Below are positions 47,801 through 54,960 of a DNA stretch of 64,000 bases, piece after piece. The stretch's first letter is position 1; the number at the start of each line of letters is the position of its first letter. The position numbers and the translations under genes are program-made. The notes under the pieces are model-generated. The model did no database searches and was not told where the DNA came from. It saw nothing but the letters and a program-made list of their open reading frames with translations. The stretch lies in the NCBI RefSeq assembly GCF_029227915.1, contig NC_079875.1, positions 10,663,001 to 10,727,000 of the forward strand, given 5' to 3'. This DNA is from Hydractinia symbiolongicarpus (taxonomy: Eukaryota > Cnidaria > Hydrozoa > Anthoathecata > Hydractiniidae).

Positions 47801-48230
47801 CATGTATATCCTCCACAAAGTTTTCCTCTTTATTTGTATCATCAACATAATTATAAGCAGTGATCTTATTTAGCTTTGGCAGTTCATAAACAATAAGCTG
47901 ATGCTTTACACCAACAAATAAATAACAATCACAAGCAACAGAGCACTTAAATTGGTCGTGAAGAAGTAATTCCTCTTCATATATCACCTTGTTTAATTTC
48001 ACTTCTGTTGACTGAATGTATTGTCTTTGTTTCTCATTGTGTTCTATACAAATCCAAGCCTGCTCAAAAATCTCCCAAACAAGTTTATCAATTCGTCTAA
48101 AGGGTTGTGGCAGCACATCATGCAGTTTATCAACGTTATCTAAAAACGTATCTTCTATCCATTCATCTCCTAGCAAAGATGGTGAGGGAGGTTCGTATCG
48201 ATTAAAACCTGGTTTCTTGACCACAGACAT
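20855..48230 (-). CDS. WD-repeat protein, probable WDR93 homologue
   Basis: Fifteen exons join with matching phases: 48230-47750, 46533-46469, 46261-46186, 44341-44196, 42702-42461, 41532-41450, 39405-39328, 38190-38096, 37667-37535, 24981-24804, 23924-23864, 23042-22889, 22793-22774 (20 nt), 21808-21663 and 20987-20855. They give 696 codons, close to the length I recall for vertebrate WDR93. The N-terminus has an acidic stretch, then [20 protein letters not shown]. Beta-propeller-like strands follow ([55 protein letters not shown] type). The C-terminal region includes [20 protein letters not shown] and [20 protein letters not shown]93 relatives are thought to act in cilia or flagella. The last exon's acceptor is the least certain; the family name rests on architecture and remembered motifs. 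Introns of 12.5 kb and smaller contain other genes and transposons. Confidence 0.72.
22060..22735. repeat. 15-bp alternating purine-pyrimidine tandem array
   Basis: About 45 copies of GCATACGCATGTAAA, alternating with the variants GCCTACGCATGTAAA and GCATACGCATGCAAATC-type. Higher-order blocks of four to six units repeat. The first 13 bases of each unit strictly alternate purine and pyrimidine, so the array is Z-DNA-prone. It lies in the intron between the 20-nt exon and the penultimate exon of the WD-repeat gene. Because the unit is a multiple of three without stops, several frames stay open on both strands; these are not genes. Confidence 0.93.
22703..22740. repeat. Perfect 16-bp inverted repeat closing the 15-bp array
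   Basis: CATGTAAACCATACGC, then a 6-nt spacer TCATAT, then the exact reverse complement. The arms are made of the array's own unit with AACC in the middle, so the final unit has been inverted. The structure marks one end of the array. Confidence 0.93.
25284..25545 (+). repeat. Short hairpin-headed repeat units
   Basis: Two short units in tandem. The second starts CTAGTCAGTGGCCCGTGG and contains CCCGTGGAAAAATCCACGGG, a 7-bp stem with an A-rich loop, followed by TTCACCCGTC. Tails resemble those of the larger family (cagacacacagac; GGGTATTATAATA). This is the best-preserved hairpin version of the head motif found at 27.0 and 31.7-33.6 kb. Confidence 0.7.
25640..26565 (+). pseudogene. Truncated LINE 3' end (Jockey/CR1-like reverse transcriptase)
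   Basis: Translation gives [15 protein letters not shown], then [21 protein letters not shown] and [11 protein letters not shown], the C-terminal RT/thumb blocks typical of Jockey/CR1 elements (YLGV.ID..L...; L..LR......A...Y.S.V.P.L.Y). Stops and frame changes break it. The element ends with an A-rich AATAAATCAATAAATC repeat at about 26531-26565, a common LINE tail. It lies within the large intron of the WD-repeat gene. Confidence 0.75.
27001..27541 (+). repeat. Hairpin-headed repeat unit, left part (split by transposon)
   Basis: Starts with ACTAGTCAATAAAGCCCGTG and carries the family's internal phrases (TGATGACGTCAGCAACCCAT; GCTGATCAAGAAAATGTA; GATGACGTCATAAACCCG). The unit is interrupted after 27541 by the P-like transposon and resumes at 31529 with the rest of the tail. 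Confidence 0.85.
27745..30026 (+). pseudogene. P-like transposase with THAP-type N-terminus, disrupted
   Basis: The N-terminus has a THAP-like Cys pattern ([11 protein letters not shown]) and a block ending [14 protein letters not shown]. After it come a leucine/glutamine-rich coiled coil ([20 protein letters not shown]), the P-like block [14 protein letters not shown], an RNase-H-like catalytic segment ([34 protein letters not shown]) and the tail [22 protein letters not shown]. Three lesions are visible: a frame change at a T7 run near 28220, an in-frame TAA at 28821-28823, and an in-frame TGA at 29382-29384. Reading frames on either side of each stop are continuous, so these are point mutations rather than exon ends. 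Most of the zinc-binding THAP module is degraded or lies in an unrecognised exon. Confidence 0.82.
30100..31372 (-). pseudogene. Transposon-borne C2H2 zinc-finger protein, one in-frame stop
   Basis: Exon 31372-31265 encodes an acidic N-terminus ([20 protein letters not shown]). It joins in phase 0 to exon 31155-30100, which has one C2H2 finger ([19 protein letters not shown], second His after TTSH), then a helical domain with LIYIGG followed by [28 protein letters not shown] and [19 protein letters not shown]. An in-frame TAG at 30622-30624 falls exactly where related proteins have the Tyr of a 'YIAGYV-KKL' motif. The C-terminal blocks look like the portion that follows the catalytic domain in P-like transposases, so this may be a second transposition protein split onto the opposite strand. 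The sequence comparison is from memory. Confidence 0.72.
31529..33790 (+). repeat. Tandem run of hairpin-headed repeat units
   Basis: After the transposon, the first unit's tail ends at 31690. Further units start with ACTAGTCGATAA at 31691, 32912 and 33601 (the last truncated near 33790). The 31691 unit is enlarged by an internal tandem repeat of about 168 bp. That repeat contains TTGCATTCATTGTATAGATC, GCTGATCAAGAAAATGTATA and TTGCTGACGTCAGCAAAGTC, and is present three to four times between 31900 and 32460. Units end with ACACACGGAACTGGCGTATT plus ATTATATAG. Head-to-tail arrangement with a stem-loop at the head and CTAG at the junction resembles non-autonomous Helitron/Helentron-type repeats, but this is only an analogy. 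Confidence 0.82.
34317..34323 (+). promoter_or_regulatory. Candidate TATA box of the small orphan gene
   Basis: TATATAA about 30-45 nt upstream of a short exon ending at a GTAAGA donor (34367/34368). The same TATA plus non-coding first exon layout is seen in the PLA2 gene at 62.1 kb. Confidence 0.5.
34543..34932 (+). CDS. Small hypothetical protein, 129 codons
   Basis: I do not recognise the family. A TATA box at 34317 and a 5' UTR exon (to 34367, containing a six-codon upstream ORF starting ATGTCA) join across a 129-nt intron, with acceptor TTTATTTAG at 34496, to the coding exon. ATG 34543 is the first in frame. A canonical AATAAA follows about 40 nt after the stop (about 34975). The protein lacks a signal peptide or membrane segment. 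It has aromatic-rich stretches ([47 protein letters not shown]) and four Cys, suggesting a small soluble beta-rich protein. It lies on the strand opposite the WD-repeat gene, inside that gene's largest intron. Complete gene signals and codon-like composition make it a credible real gene. Confidence 0.6.
   Translation: MAFSVSNASDPYNDYMAGMCILRYKGSEDFYRNGHHIQSGFILIKSISNIQNVQCDKGQVHGKLFKWLFNMDPEGCKDVDGYGFSIVDGVWKYKSWTLNNRFQYGEVPLHVQTHIRNAVQSYWKTQDTR
35134..35517 (+). pseudogene. Penelope-like / GIY-YIG retroelement C-terminal fragment
   Basis: Contains [16 protein letters not shown] followed by [19 protein letters not shown], an [19 protein letters not shown] block and [11 protein letters not shown]. 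This is the pattern of the GIY-YIG-like endonuclease tail of retroelements (T.RHL..R..EH......; ..H...C......F..L.......L.I.E...I....P.LN). The catalytic GIY/YIG motif and the reverse transcriptase are absent, so the copy is strongly 5'-truncated. Confidence 0.6.
36013..36290. repeat. 84-bp tandem repeat, about 3.3 copies
   Basis: Units begin CAGGTAAACAGCGTTGCACA (and variants) at about 36013, 36098, 36181 and 36265. They share TCCGTACAGGTTTGATTTCC and TGTCAGTGGGCTGAGCCTTT. Non-coding. Confidence 0.88.
36517..36921. mobile_element. MITE, family 1 copy B
   Basis: A 405-bp element with the same inverted termini and interior as the copy at 7329-7745. The left end is AGGCCACCATCAAAAATATA and the right end is the complement of AGGCCGTCATCAAAAATATG. 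It lies in the largest intron of the WD-repeat gene. Divergence from copy A is modest, with a few indels. Confidence 0.85.
38431..39238. mobile_element. MITE, family 3, TTAA-flanked
   Basis: Perfect inverted ends, TTAAGGTGGCAGTAACCCTT at the left and its reverse complement at the right (about 39217-39238), separated by about 0.8 kb of non-coding AT-rich sequence. If TTAA is the target duplication, this would fit a piggyBac-type element with an 18-bp TIR. It sits in the intron between exons 7 and 8 of the WD-repeat gene. Confidence 0.85.
39381..39493. repeat. Tandem duplication of an intron-exon junction
   Basis: A segment of about 43 bp spanning the 3' splice site and first bases of a WD-repeat-gene exon (39381-39423) is repeated about 70 bp away at 39451-39493. 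The duplicate differs at several bases, including the splice acceptor (AG changed to CG on the minus strand), so it should not be used as an exon. Confidence 0.75.
39660..39830 (-). repeat. Possible tRNA-derived SINE
   Basis: On the minus strand, GGAGTCGATAGAGCAATCGC resembles a tRNA A-box region and GGTGGTGGGCTTAAGTTCC resembles a B-box, spaced as in tRNA-derived promoters. The clover-leaf is not complete, so it is not called a tRNA gene. Confidence 0.3.
40053..40805 (+). CDS. Membrane-anchored SGNH/GDSL hydrolase, nested copy
   Basis: An intact intronless gene of 250 codons. ATG 40053 matches the paralogue starts, although an in-frame ATG at 40023 exists. It has an N-terminal hydrophobic anchor ([15 protein letters not shown]), block [11 protein letters not shown] (Ser), block [14 protein letters not shown] (Gly), block [14 protein letters not shown] (Asn) and block [18 protein letters not shown] (Asp, His). 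All SGNH catalytic residues are present, so an active esterase-type hydrolase facing the lumen or outside is expected. It lies on the strand opposite the WD-repeat gene, in the intron between exons 6 and 7. Position and lack of introns fit retroposition or duplication of an already intronless ancestor, followed by divergence from the 12.6-15.5 kb pair. Confidence 0.87.
   Translation: MDKKYILLFFILIFVIYTYQNFDKLSQNLIGMNTIKSSHIYAMLAIGDSLTEGLYSWPKSKKFHPYTTRLQTLLSKTFHHVEVTNAGMSGNRVKDIRLRLRKQLKTKPYKLVLILAGTNDYIYIVKKTKRNVADFKHFTHSVKQIANDIEELHSICHKERIRTAVITIPPIQLEHQARIFTRYRSFINSLLKQYAESHRNVTVFIDLAASIEKQSSGENEMKLWDDNVHFTPEGYDKMADIIYDALKDYL
41645..41824 (+). CDS. Possible 42-residue protein with a 51-nt intron
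   Basis: Exon 41645-41753 (starts [12 protein letters not shown]) can join in phase to 41805-41824 using donor GTATGA and acceptor TTTTTATTGTAG. The predicted peptide is basic and helical, ending QFGRA before a stop. No family is recognised. It lies about 110 bp from exon 6 of the opposite-strand WD-repeat gene. Both size and intron are minimal, so this may be chance. Confidence 0.22.
   Translation: MGDCIYRSILKKSTSVELLKSRVRQIGFNKLNRPLRGMMLYIYRLYSCFVFIVDQFGRA
44127..44191. repeat. Short 22-bp tandem repeat, three copies
   Basis: Three imperfect copies of AACATAAGGTAGCTAAATCT, immediately beyond the donor site of WD-repeat-gene exon 4. Confidence 0.75.
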
Positions 48231-49090
48231 CTTATACAAAAATTATATGCTACTTGTATTTATGTGTTAAGCTATAGAAAGATGATAAATAATGTTAAAT
48301 GTTGAAAATGAGCATTTTCTGGTGTACTGAAATCGTGCTGTAACTTTTATTATGTGTAATTGATAAAAATGTAACCTAATTTGCATTTTCAGTTATATAC
48401 TTATTTACTGTATATTGATACAGAAGAAAATTTACGAAAAACATTTTTTCTTACTAAGTTGCTAAACCTAAAATACAATCCTGGGTGTTAATGGCCATTT
48501 GCAAACTTGTGAGATAAAAAAGTAACATGACTTAAGTCTACTTGCTTGTTGATTTTTATGAATAAAGAAAGGAAAATCAGCTGTTAGAATTGTCTGATGT
48601 CTACGTGTATCCTTATATGAGATATGCTTATGAATTTATTATATATATATATATTTTTTTTATGCATTAGTTATGTTACTCTTTCATCCCATCTAAATCT
48701 TCCAGTTTTACTCATTTAAAAAAATTTGGCAGCACAAGGATTAGAATTAAAAGATGTTTTTACCTTTAATGACCAAACTTAATTTATTAAAAAACTTAAC
48801 CCTGCATGTTACCTTTTAATCCCTAATTTGAATGAAATTAACCTAAAACAATTATTACAATGTAGTTTTCCCATAAATTACTAATTAATTATGACTAACT
48901 ATTAAATTATAACTATACAAATTTGGAGTCCAAAAGTAACACACTCATAATATTGCCCTTGTTACTTTGTTTACACATACAGGAATAGTGTTACTTTTCT
49001 TGTCTGATGCTATCTTTAGCTTCGAATAGCATCAAAGCAAGCAGTTTCAATGTTATATAGGGCTACTAATCATCTTAAAACCACAAGAGG

Positions 49091-49206
49091 TGTTGATATT
49101 GCAATTTGTGTTAATTCTGTTGTTATCTTTCAGTAACCAATACAATAGTATTAGAGACTGGTGAAGCCTTCAAGTTATACCTCATCAAGGTAAGAATCAT
49201 TTAACA
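49091..49206 (+). repeat. 5' LTR
   Basis: 116 bp with TG...CA ends. Short for copia LTRs, which are commonly several hundred bp. Confidence 0.93.
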
Positions 49207-49207
49207 A

Positions 49208-49218
49208 TGGTAACAGAG
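49208..49218 (+). promoter_or_regulatory. Primer-binding site, initiator tRNA-Met type
   Basis: TGGTAACAGAG begins 2 nt after the 5' LTR. It matches the usual initiator-Met priming site TGGTATCAGAG except for one base. Confidence 0.75.
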
Positions 49219-49405
49219 TTAAAAGGTACAGATCAACTGGCCTGGTATTTATGATCATTGTGCGAGTGACATTTGAGTTGAAAGAAAGCAATTGAGGGCA
49301 CACACCCGGATGTGTTCCTTGAGGTAAGAGAGATAACTTTCCCTTTTGTTGGCTATTTGTTGACACGTGTGTGTGCAAACCAATTGGTGAAGTGGTTTGT
49401 GAACA

Positions 49406-51778
49406 ATGGCAACAACAACATTGAAGGCTCCACCAGCGTTTAAAGAGGATGATGACTATAGCAGTTGGAAGAACGATTTGGAGATCTGGCAGATGTTTAC
49501 AGAACTACCAAAGAAAAAGCAAGGTCCAGCTGTATACCTGTCACTGACTGGTCGGGCACGGGAGGCAGTACGCAACCTGACACCTGCAGAAGTGGGATCA
49601 GATGATGGTTTGGACAAGATTATATCTAAGCTAGATTCAATATATTTGAAAGATGAAAGCACAAGAGCATTTATTGATTTTAAAGAGTTTTATGACTATA
49701 AGAGGAATAGTGGAGACAAATTTCCTGATTTTATTGTGCAGTTTGAGAAGCTTTACAATAAGATATCCAAATATGATATGGCATTGCCTGAAGCTGTCAG
49801 GGCATATTTTCTTCTCACAGCTGCGAATATGTCTGAAGAAAATGAAAAACTGGCTCGTACAACTTGTGCAGAACTCAAGTATAAGAATATGAAGGACACA
49901 ATCATGAAGATATTTGGAGAACTGAACACAGCAGAAGACGCTGCACATTTGGGAGCTCTTCCTGTGAAACAAGAATGCTTATATGGAAATCTTCATGCTG
50001 ATACCAAGGACAGCTTGTCAAGGAATACACGTTCAAGAATGAATCCTGTTGATAAGGATGGGAAACTCATGAGGTGCCATGAATGTGATTCAACAAGACA
50101 TTTTGCTAATAAATGTCCTCATAGAAATCAAGAGCAAAGAGGTTTCAGATCACGGAACAATAGACCTACAGAAAAGAAACAAGATGTAAATGAGATCCAT
50201 ATCACCCTTTTTGCAGCCTCTCCAGACCAAAGGCAATATTGTCTTGTTGGAGAATCCTTTGGTAGAGGTGTCTTGGATTCTGGCTGTACAAAGACAGTGG
50301 CTGGGGAGAAATGGATGGATGAATATCTTGGGACTCTCTCTGAATCAAATAAAAATGCTGTAGTTTCAAATAGTACTGATTCTATATATAGATTTGGTGA
50401 TGGAAAGGAAGTGAAAGCTACAAGAAATCTAATAATACCAGTTATTCTAGGTGGCAACAAGTATAAATTGTCTGTTGACATAGTAGAGATTGAAATACCA
50501 CTACTGATTAGTCGTAGTACCATGAAGTCTCTCAGTATGAAGTTAGATTTTACCAGTGACTTGGCCCTTATTGGGAAGGAAAGAATTAACTTAATATGTA
50601 CCACAACAGGACACTATTGTCTTCCACTAACACATTGTGATCTTGATGCTCAAAAAGGAACAAAAATCATTCTACATGGAGAAAATTTGAAAAATATTAG
50701 TAAGACAGAGAAAATGAAGAAAGCTATGAAACTGCACCGCCAATTCGCTCATGCTGGCAAAGATAAGCTACTCAAACTTGTAAAGGATAGTAATTTGTAT
50801 GACAAGGAATTTTTGTCATGCATCGAAGAATGTTGCAATGATTGTGAAATATGTCACAAATATAAAAGGCCATACAGTAGACCAGTTGTGGGTATACCTC
50901 TGGCAAACACTTTTAATCAAGTAATATGTATGGATTTAAAGGTTTATGAACATAATAAACAACACATCTTACATATCATTGATGCTGCAACTCGTTACTC
51001 TGCTGGATGTCTTATCAAATCGAAACATAAAGATGTCATTGTCAGTAGAGTGTTTAGATTTTGGATTGCATACTTCGGATCACCAAGTACAATCTTGACT
51101 GACAATGGTGGTGAATTCTCGAATGAGGTTTTACAAGAAATGAATGAAAAGCTCAATATTGAGACAAAAACAACAGCAGGCGAATCTCCTTTCAGCAATG
51201 GTATTGTGGAAAGACATAATAAAATTCTGGCAGAGACCATGTTCAAGACAATTGAAGATACGAAGTGTGAACCAGACGTAGCACTAGCATGGGCCCTCAG
51301 CGCAAAGAATTCTTTACAGAATCATGGTGGCTACAGCCCAAACCAATTGGTATTTGGCCATAATGTGAACACACCCACTATTCTGACAGATCATTTACCA
51401 GCATTGGAGCCAACTACGTCAAGTGAAATAGTGAGAAAAAATCTATCTGCTCTGCATAAGGCAAGGGAGAATTTCATTAAAGCAGAATCCAGTGAGAGAA
51501 TTAAAAGAGCGCTGAGACATAATGTTAGAACATATTCTGATGAGACGTATTTGAATGGAGAAAAAGTCTTCTACAAGCGCAAAAACACCAAGGGTTGGAA
51601 AGGTCCAGGTGTGGTTTTGGGACAAGATGGTCAAATGGTGCTTGTCAGACATGGTGGTAACTTTTACCGAGTGCATCCCTGTCAGTTGATGAAACATAGC
51701 CAAAATTGTAAAGTTAGTGAATTCAAGTCAGATCATGTCAAGAGGAAGGAAAGCCATTTGAAAAGTTGTGTGATATGA
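49406..51778 (+). CDS. Copia ORF1: Gag, protease, integrase
   Basis: 790 codons. Residues about 1-190 are Gag of the UBN2/copia type (starting APPAFKEDDDYSSWKNDLEI). A CCHC zinc knuckle follows (CHECDSTRHFANKCPH). The aspartic protease has GVLDSGCTKTVAG. The integrase has an HHCC zinc domain (HRQFAHAGKDKLLKL ... CNDCEICHKY), then a DDE catalytic core with Asp in MDLKVYEH, Asp in ILTDNGGEFSNEV and Glu in SNGIVERHNKILAE. The C-terminal part (EKVFYKRKNTKGWKGPGVVL) is the small DNA-binding domain. The ORF stops just after the integrase at TGA 51776-51778, overlapping the ATG of ORF2 as ATGA. Translation supplies capsid and the enzymes for processing and integration. Confidence 0.95.
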   Translation: MATTTLKAPPAFKEDDDYSSWKNDLEIWQMFTELPKKKQGPAVYLSLTGRAREAVRNLTPAEVGSDDGLDKIISKLDSIYLKDESTRAFIDFKEFYDYKRNSGDKFPDFIVQFEKLYNKISKYDMALPEAVRAYFLLTAANMSEENEKLARTTCAELKYKNMKDTIMKIFGELNTAEDAAHLGALPVKQECLYGNLHADTKDSLSRNTRSRMNPVDKDGKLMRCHECDSTRHFANKCPHRNQEQRGFRSRNNRPTEKKQDVNEIHITLFAASPDQRQYCLVGESFGRGVLDSGCTKTVAGEKWMDEYLGTLSESNKNAVVSNSTDSIYRFGDGKEVKATRNLIIPVILGGNKYKLSVDIVEIEIPLLISRSTMKSLSMKLDFTSDLALIGKERINLICTTTGHYCLPLTHCDLDAQKGTKIILHGENLKNISKTEKMKKAMKLHRQFAHAGKDKLLKLVKDSNLYDKEFLSCIEECCNDCEICHKYKRPYSRPVVGIPLANTFNQVICMDLKVYEHNKQHILHIIDAATRYSAGCLIKSKHKDVIVSRVFRFWIAYFGSPSTILTDNGGEFSNEVLQEMNEKLNIETKTTAGESPFSNGIVERHNKILAETMFKTIEDTKCEPDVALAWALSAKNSLQNHGGYSPNQLVFGHNVNTPTILTDHLPALEPTTSSEIVRKNLSALHKARENFIKAESSERIKRALRHNVRTYSDETYLNGEKVFYKRKNTKGWKGPGVVLGQDGQMVLVRHGGNFYRVHPCQLMKHSQNCKVSEFKSDHVKRKESHLKSCVI

Positions 51779-53802
51779 ACGATAGCGTCAATGATTGTGA
51801 TAATGATGATGATGATGATGATGATGATGATGGTGGTGATGATTATGATAATGATGATGATGATGATGATGATGATGACACAGCTGATAAGAATGTGATA
51901 GATGTTTATGATGATTCTGAAGATGTAGAGCAATATCATCAAGAACAAGCTAGAAATGTAGACGAAAATGACCAAGAAGATTCTGGCACAAGTGAAAATG
52001 AAGTTGAGGAAAACAGGGATACTCATAAAAATAATGAAACTGAAGAAGACGAAGGTAGTGGTTGTACAAGTGACATTTTCAGAAGACCATCTACAGAATT
52101 CAAGAAAGTTGAATTGAAACCAAAAGCAAAATCATACATCAAATACAATCTAAATGGAAGATGGTATCGTGCAAGAGTTCTCTCAGCACAACCCAAAAGA
52201 AGTGGCACTTATAAAAATTGGGTTAATGTGTCTAATGATGGTGATAGAAAGCCAAAAAGCATCAATTGGAATGATGTGTCCAAAAGGGTCGAGCTGGAAA
52301 ATCCGGAATTCCCTGTCTATATGTGTGATGTCGATATGTTTTCACAGGAAGTAGTTGATGCGAAGGAGAGAGAATTGCAGAATTTAAAAGAAAATGATGT
52401 CTTCGAAGAAGTTCCAGACACTGGTCAAACAACTGTATCAAGCAAATGGGTCATAACTGAGAAGTTCAAAGGTGAAAAAAGGGTTGTGAAAGCTAGATTG
52501 GTGGCTAGAGGCTTTGAAGAAAATTCACAATCGTTGAGAACAGATTCTCCAACTTGTGGCAAACAAAGTCTTCGACTTGCTATGGCTATCATAGTTAGCA
52601 ATGATTGGCAGATCAATTCACTTGATATCACTGCAGCTTTTCTTCAGGGAGATGCTATTGAAAGAGAACTGCTTCTACAACCACCAAAAGACACATTGTC
52701 ATTGGGAACAGTGTGGAAACTAAAGAGATGTTTGTATGGGTTAAACGATGCATCTAGAGCATGGTACAAACGAGTGAGAAGTGAAATGTTGAAACTTGGT
52801 GGTGAAATGTGTACCTACGACCCTGCTGTGTTTTACTGGTATAGAGTCAAGCAAATCACTGGAATTCTTGTTTGCCATGTTGATGACTTTGTGTATGGTG
52901 GTAGTCCAGCTTTCCACAAAGAAGTTATTGCTAAACTTTTCGAAACGTTCAAAATCAGTACGCAATCAAGCTCAACCTTCAAGTATCTAGGATTAGATGT
53001 GGATCAATTTAAAAGCAAAATTAAGATTAATCAAGTGAGCTATATAGAGTCTTTGATAACTGTTAATATTGAAAATGATGTTAACAATGAACGAAAATTG
53101 ACTAGCAAGGAAAAGACCATGCTGAGATCGTTGAGTGGGCAAATTGCTTGGGTGGCCGGACAAACCCGCCCTGATGTGGCTTATGATAGTTGCCAAACGT
53201 CTAATTATGGCAAGGAACCTACAGTTCAAAATTTGAAAGATGCCAACAAGATTATTCGAAAAATTAAGAGCAAGCATGTTGCAATAACCATTGCCAAAAT
53301 TGCAAATATGAAAAATTGTGAAATTATTTGCTACACAGATGCAACTCATGCCAGTTTGAAGTGTGGATCATCACAAGGTGCATTCATCATATTTGTGAAA
53401 CACCTGAGCGAAGTTATACCAATCTGCTGGCAATCAAAAAAACTACAAAGGGTAACCAAAAGCCCAATTGCTTCGGAAACACTTGCTCTGAGTGAAGGAG
53501 CTGATGCTAGTTTTTATTTGGCCAATGTCATACAGCAAATCTGCAAGTTGACGAAGGTTCCAAAGATCACTTGTATTATCGACAACAAGTCATTATTTGA
53601 AACCTTGAAAACGACAAATGTCACAAAGGATTTGAGATTGCGAGTTGATATAGCCAGATTGAGGCAGATGGTGGAACAAGATGAGATTACTGTGAAGTGG
53701 GTTGAAGGAAAACACCAATTAGCCGACTGCTTGACAAAACATGGAGCGTCTCCAAACAAGTTGCTTGAGGTTTTGGAGACATCCAAAATATCTCTACAAT
53801 AA
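51775..53802 (+). CDS. Copia ORF2: reverse transcriptase and RNase H
   Basis: The frame is -1 relative to ORF1 and is open from 51712. ATG 51775 overlaps the ORF1 stop, so termination-reinitiation is the simplest mode; a -1 frameshift upstream is possible, but I see no strong slippery heptamer. The first 40 residues are Asp-rich, encoded by a GAT repeat. An acidic linker follows, then copia RT motifs: VSSKWVITEKFKGE, KARLVARGFEE, SLDITAAFLQGD, LKRCLYGLNDASRAWY and the catalytic HVDDFVYGG. The C-terminal RNase H has CYTDATHASLKCGSS, SETLALSEGAD, CIIDNKSLFETL and ADCLTKHGAS. No stops or frameshifts are seen. Confidence 0.93.
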   Translation: MNDSVNDCDNDDDDDDDDDGGDDYDNDDDDDDDDDTADKNVIDVYDDSEDVEQYHQEQARNVDENDQEDSGTSENEVEENRDTHKNNETEEDEGSGCTSDIFRRPSTEFKKVELKPKAKSYIKYNLNGRWYRARVLSAQPKRSGTYKNWVNVSNDGDRKPKSINWNDVSKRVELENPEFPVYMCDVDMFSQEVVDAKERELQNLKENDVFEEVPDTGQTTVSSKWVITEKFKGEKRVVKARLVARGFEENSQSLRTDSPTCGKQSLRLAMAIIVSNDWQINSLDITAAFLQGDAIERELLLQPPKDTLSLGTVWKLKRCLYGLNDASRAWYKRVRSEMLKLGGEMCTYDPAVFYWYRVKQITGILVCHVDDFVYGGSPAFHKEVIAKLFETFKISTQSSSTFKYLGLDVDQFKSKIKINQVSYIESLITVNIENDVNNERKLTSKEKTMLRSLSGQIAWVAGQTRPDVAYDSCQTSNYGKEPTVQNLKDANKIIRKIKSKHVAITIAKIANMKNCEIICYTDATHASLKCGSSQGAFIIFVKHLSEVIPICWQSKKLQRVTKSPIASETLALSEGADASFYLANVIQQICKLTKVPKITCIIDNKSLFETLKTTNVTKDLRLRVDIARLRQMVEQDEITVKWVEGKHQLADCLTKHGASPNKLLEVLETSKISLQ

Positions 53803-53936
53803 TTGATTGTAGTGATTACCGTTGTGTTTTTTTTGATGATTTTAATTTGTTTGTCATGTTGACTATGACAAACAGTTGCAGCATGCAATTTGATATTCTA
53901 CTTGTGTTGGCTTTAAAATTGTGTTACTGGTGGCAA

Positions 53937-54050
53937 TGTTGATATTGCGATTTGTGTTAATTCTGTTGTCATCTTTCAGTAACCAATACAATAGTATTAG
54001 AGACTGGTGAAGCCTTCAAGTTACCTCATCAAGGTAAGAATCATTTAACA
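53937..54050 (+). repeat. 3' LTR
   Basis: 114 bp, the same ends as the 5' LTR, two transitions and a 2-bp deletion relative to it. Confidence 0.93.
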
Positions 54051-54639
54051 AGAGGTATTTAATTAACAAAGTTACATTTTTGTCAATTTCTTGTGTACGT
54101 TAGATTTTGGAAGAAAAAAATATTGCATCAGATTTGTTACATGACTATAATTTTTTATACAAAGTTTCATGGAAATCAAGGAAATAATTTTTAAGTTATA
54201 GCTGAAAGATCAAATTTGGCAATTTTTGAATGGTCACATCCTTGTCTATGTTTTTTGAACATGTCCATTATACTAATATGGTTTTAAGTATTAAAGGGGC
54301 ATGAAAGTGTTTATATGTCAATAGCTTACATTGTAATTGTTTATCAAAGATAAGTTTATTTTAAGGAATTGATAGGGTGCATCAGGGAAACATAAATATT
54401 ACAAATCAGCAGTTACATTTTAGTTTATAGTTTATATATATATATTATTTTAATGCCACATCTTTTTCGGTTAGTTTCCAGAGAATGGCATTTCTTTGAT
54501 TATGTTTAATAACCGTCCATATTACATTTGAAAGTCTTAATTCTGTGATTTCGCTTTTTTCTTGCTAACTTTCACTTTTTCCTGGCAACACTGGATGGCC
54601 ATGGCATAATATCCTGAGCCTTGTCTAGGATGTACTATT

Positions 54640-54960
54640 ATTACCGTTTACACTGGTATCACTCAGTCCATCAGTTTACAAGTAAACCGAATCACTGTCC
54701 TTCAAAATTGCGCTTTACGTTTGATAACTTAGAACAAACGCAAACCAATATTATAAGGATTTAGGCATCCTTAATTTCACAGATATACTGTAAAACTGCA
54801 AAATGCTGTTTGTACTTGTGCATTTGGTTTGAAAAATATTAGGCATCAAAGTGTCCTATCAATGCCTTGTTGTCAGAATGCCTTACCTGAAATAAGACTT
54901 TTAGATCTCCCCTTGCAAGACTTAAATCTCTAATAAAGCAGGCTTTGTCATGAGCAAATA
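54640..54960 (+). pseudogene. LINE-like reverse transcriptase fragment, degraded
   Basis: Translation contains TQSISLQVNRITVLQNCALRL followed by in-frame stops and a region rich in RT-tail-like residues. The 'LQNRALRLI' motif is typical of the post-RT segment of Jockey/CR1-type elements. Evidence is limited to this motif and its context. The 54960-56440 stretch beyond it shows nothing else recognisable. Confidence 0.35.

Larger units (their letters stand above)
49091..54050 (+). mobile_element. Ty1/copia LTR retrotransposon, near-intact
   Basis: A 4.96-kb element with LTRs at 49091-49206 and 53937-54050, both starting TGTTGATATTG and ending ATTTAACA. It is flanked by a 5-bp target duplication AGAGG (49086-49090 and 54051-54055). 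The LTRs differ by two transitions and a TA indel. Gene order gag-protease-integrase-RT-RNase H is the copia order. Both ORFs are uninterrupted, so the copy could still be mobile. It is inserted about 0.9 kb upstream of the WD-repeat gene start, in the opposite orientation. Confidence 0.95.
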
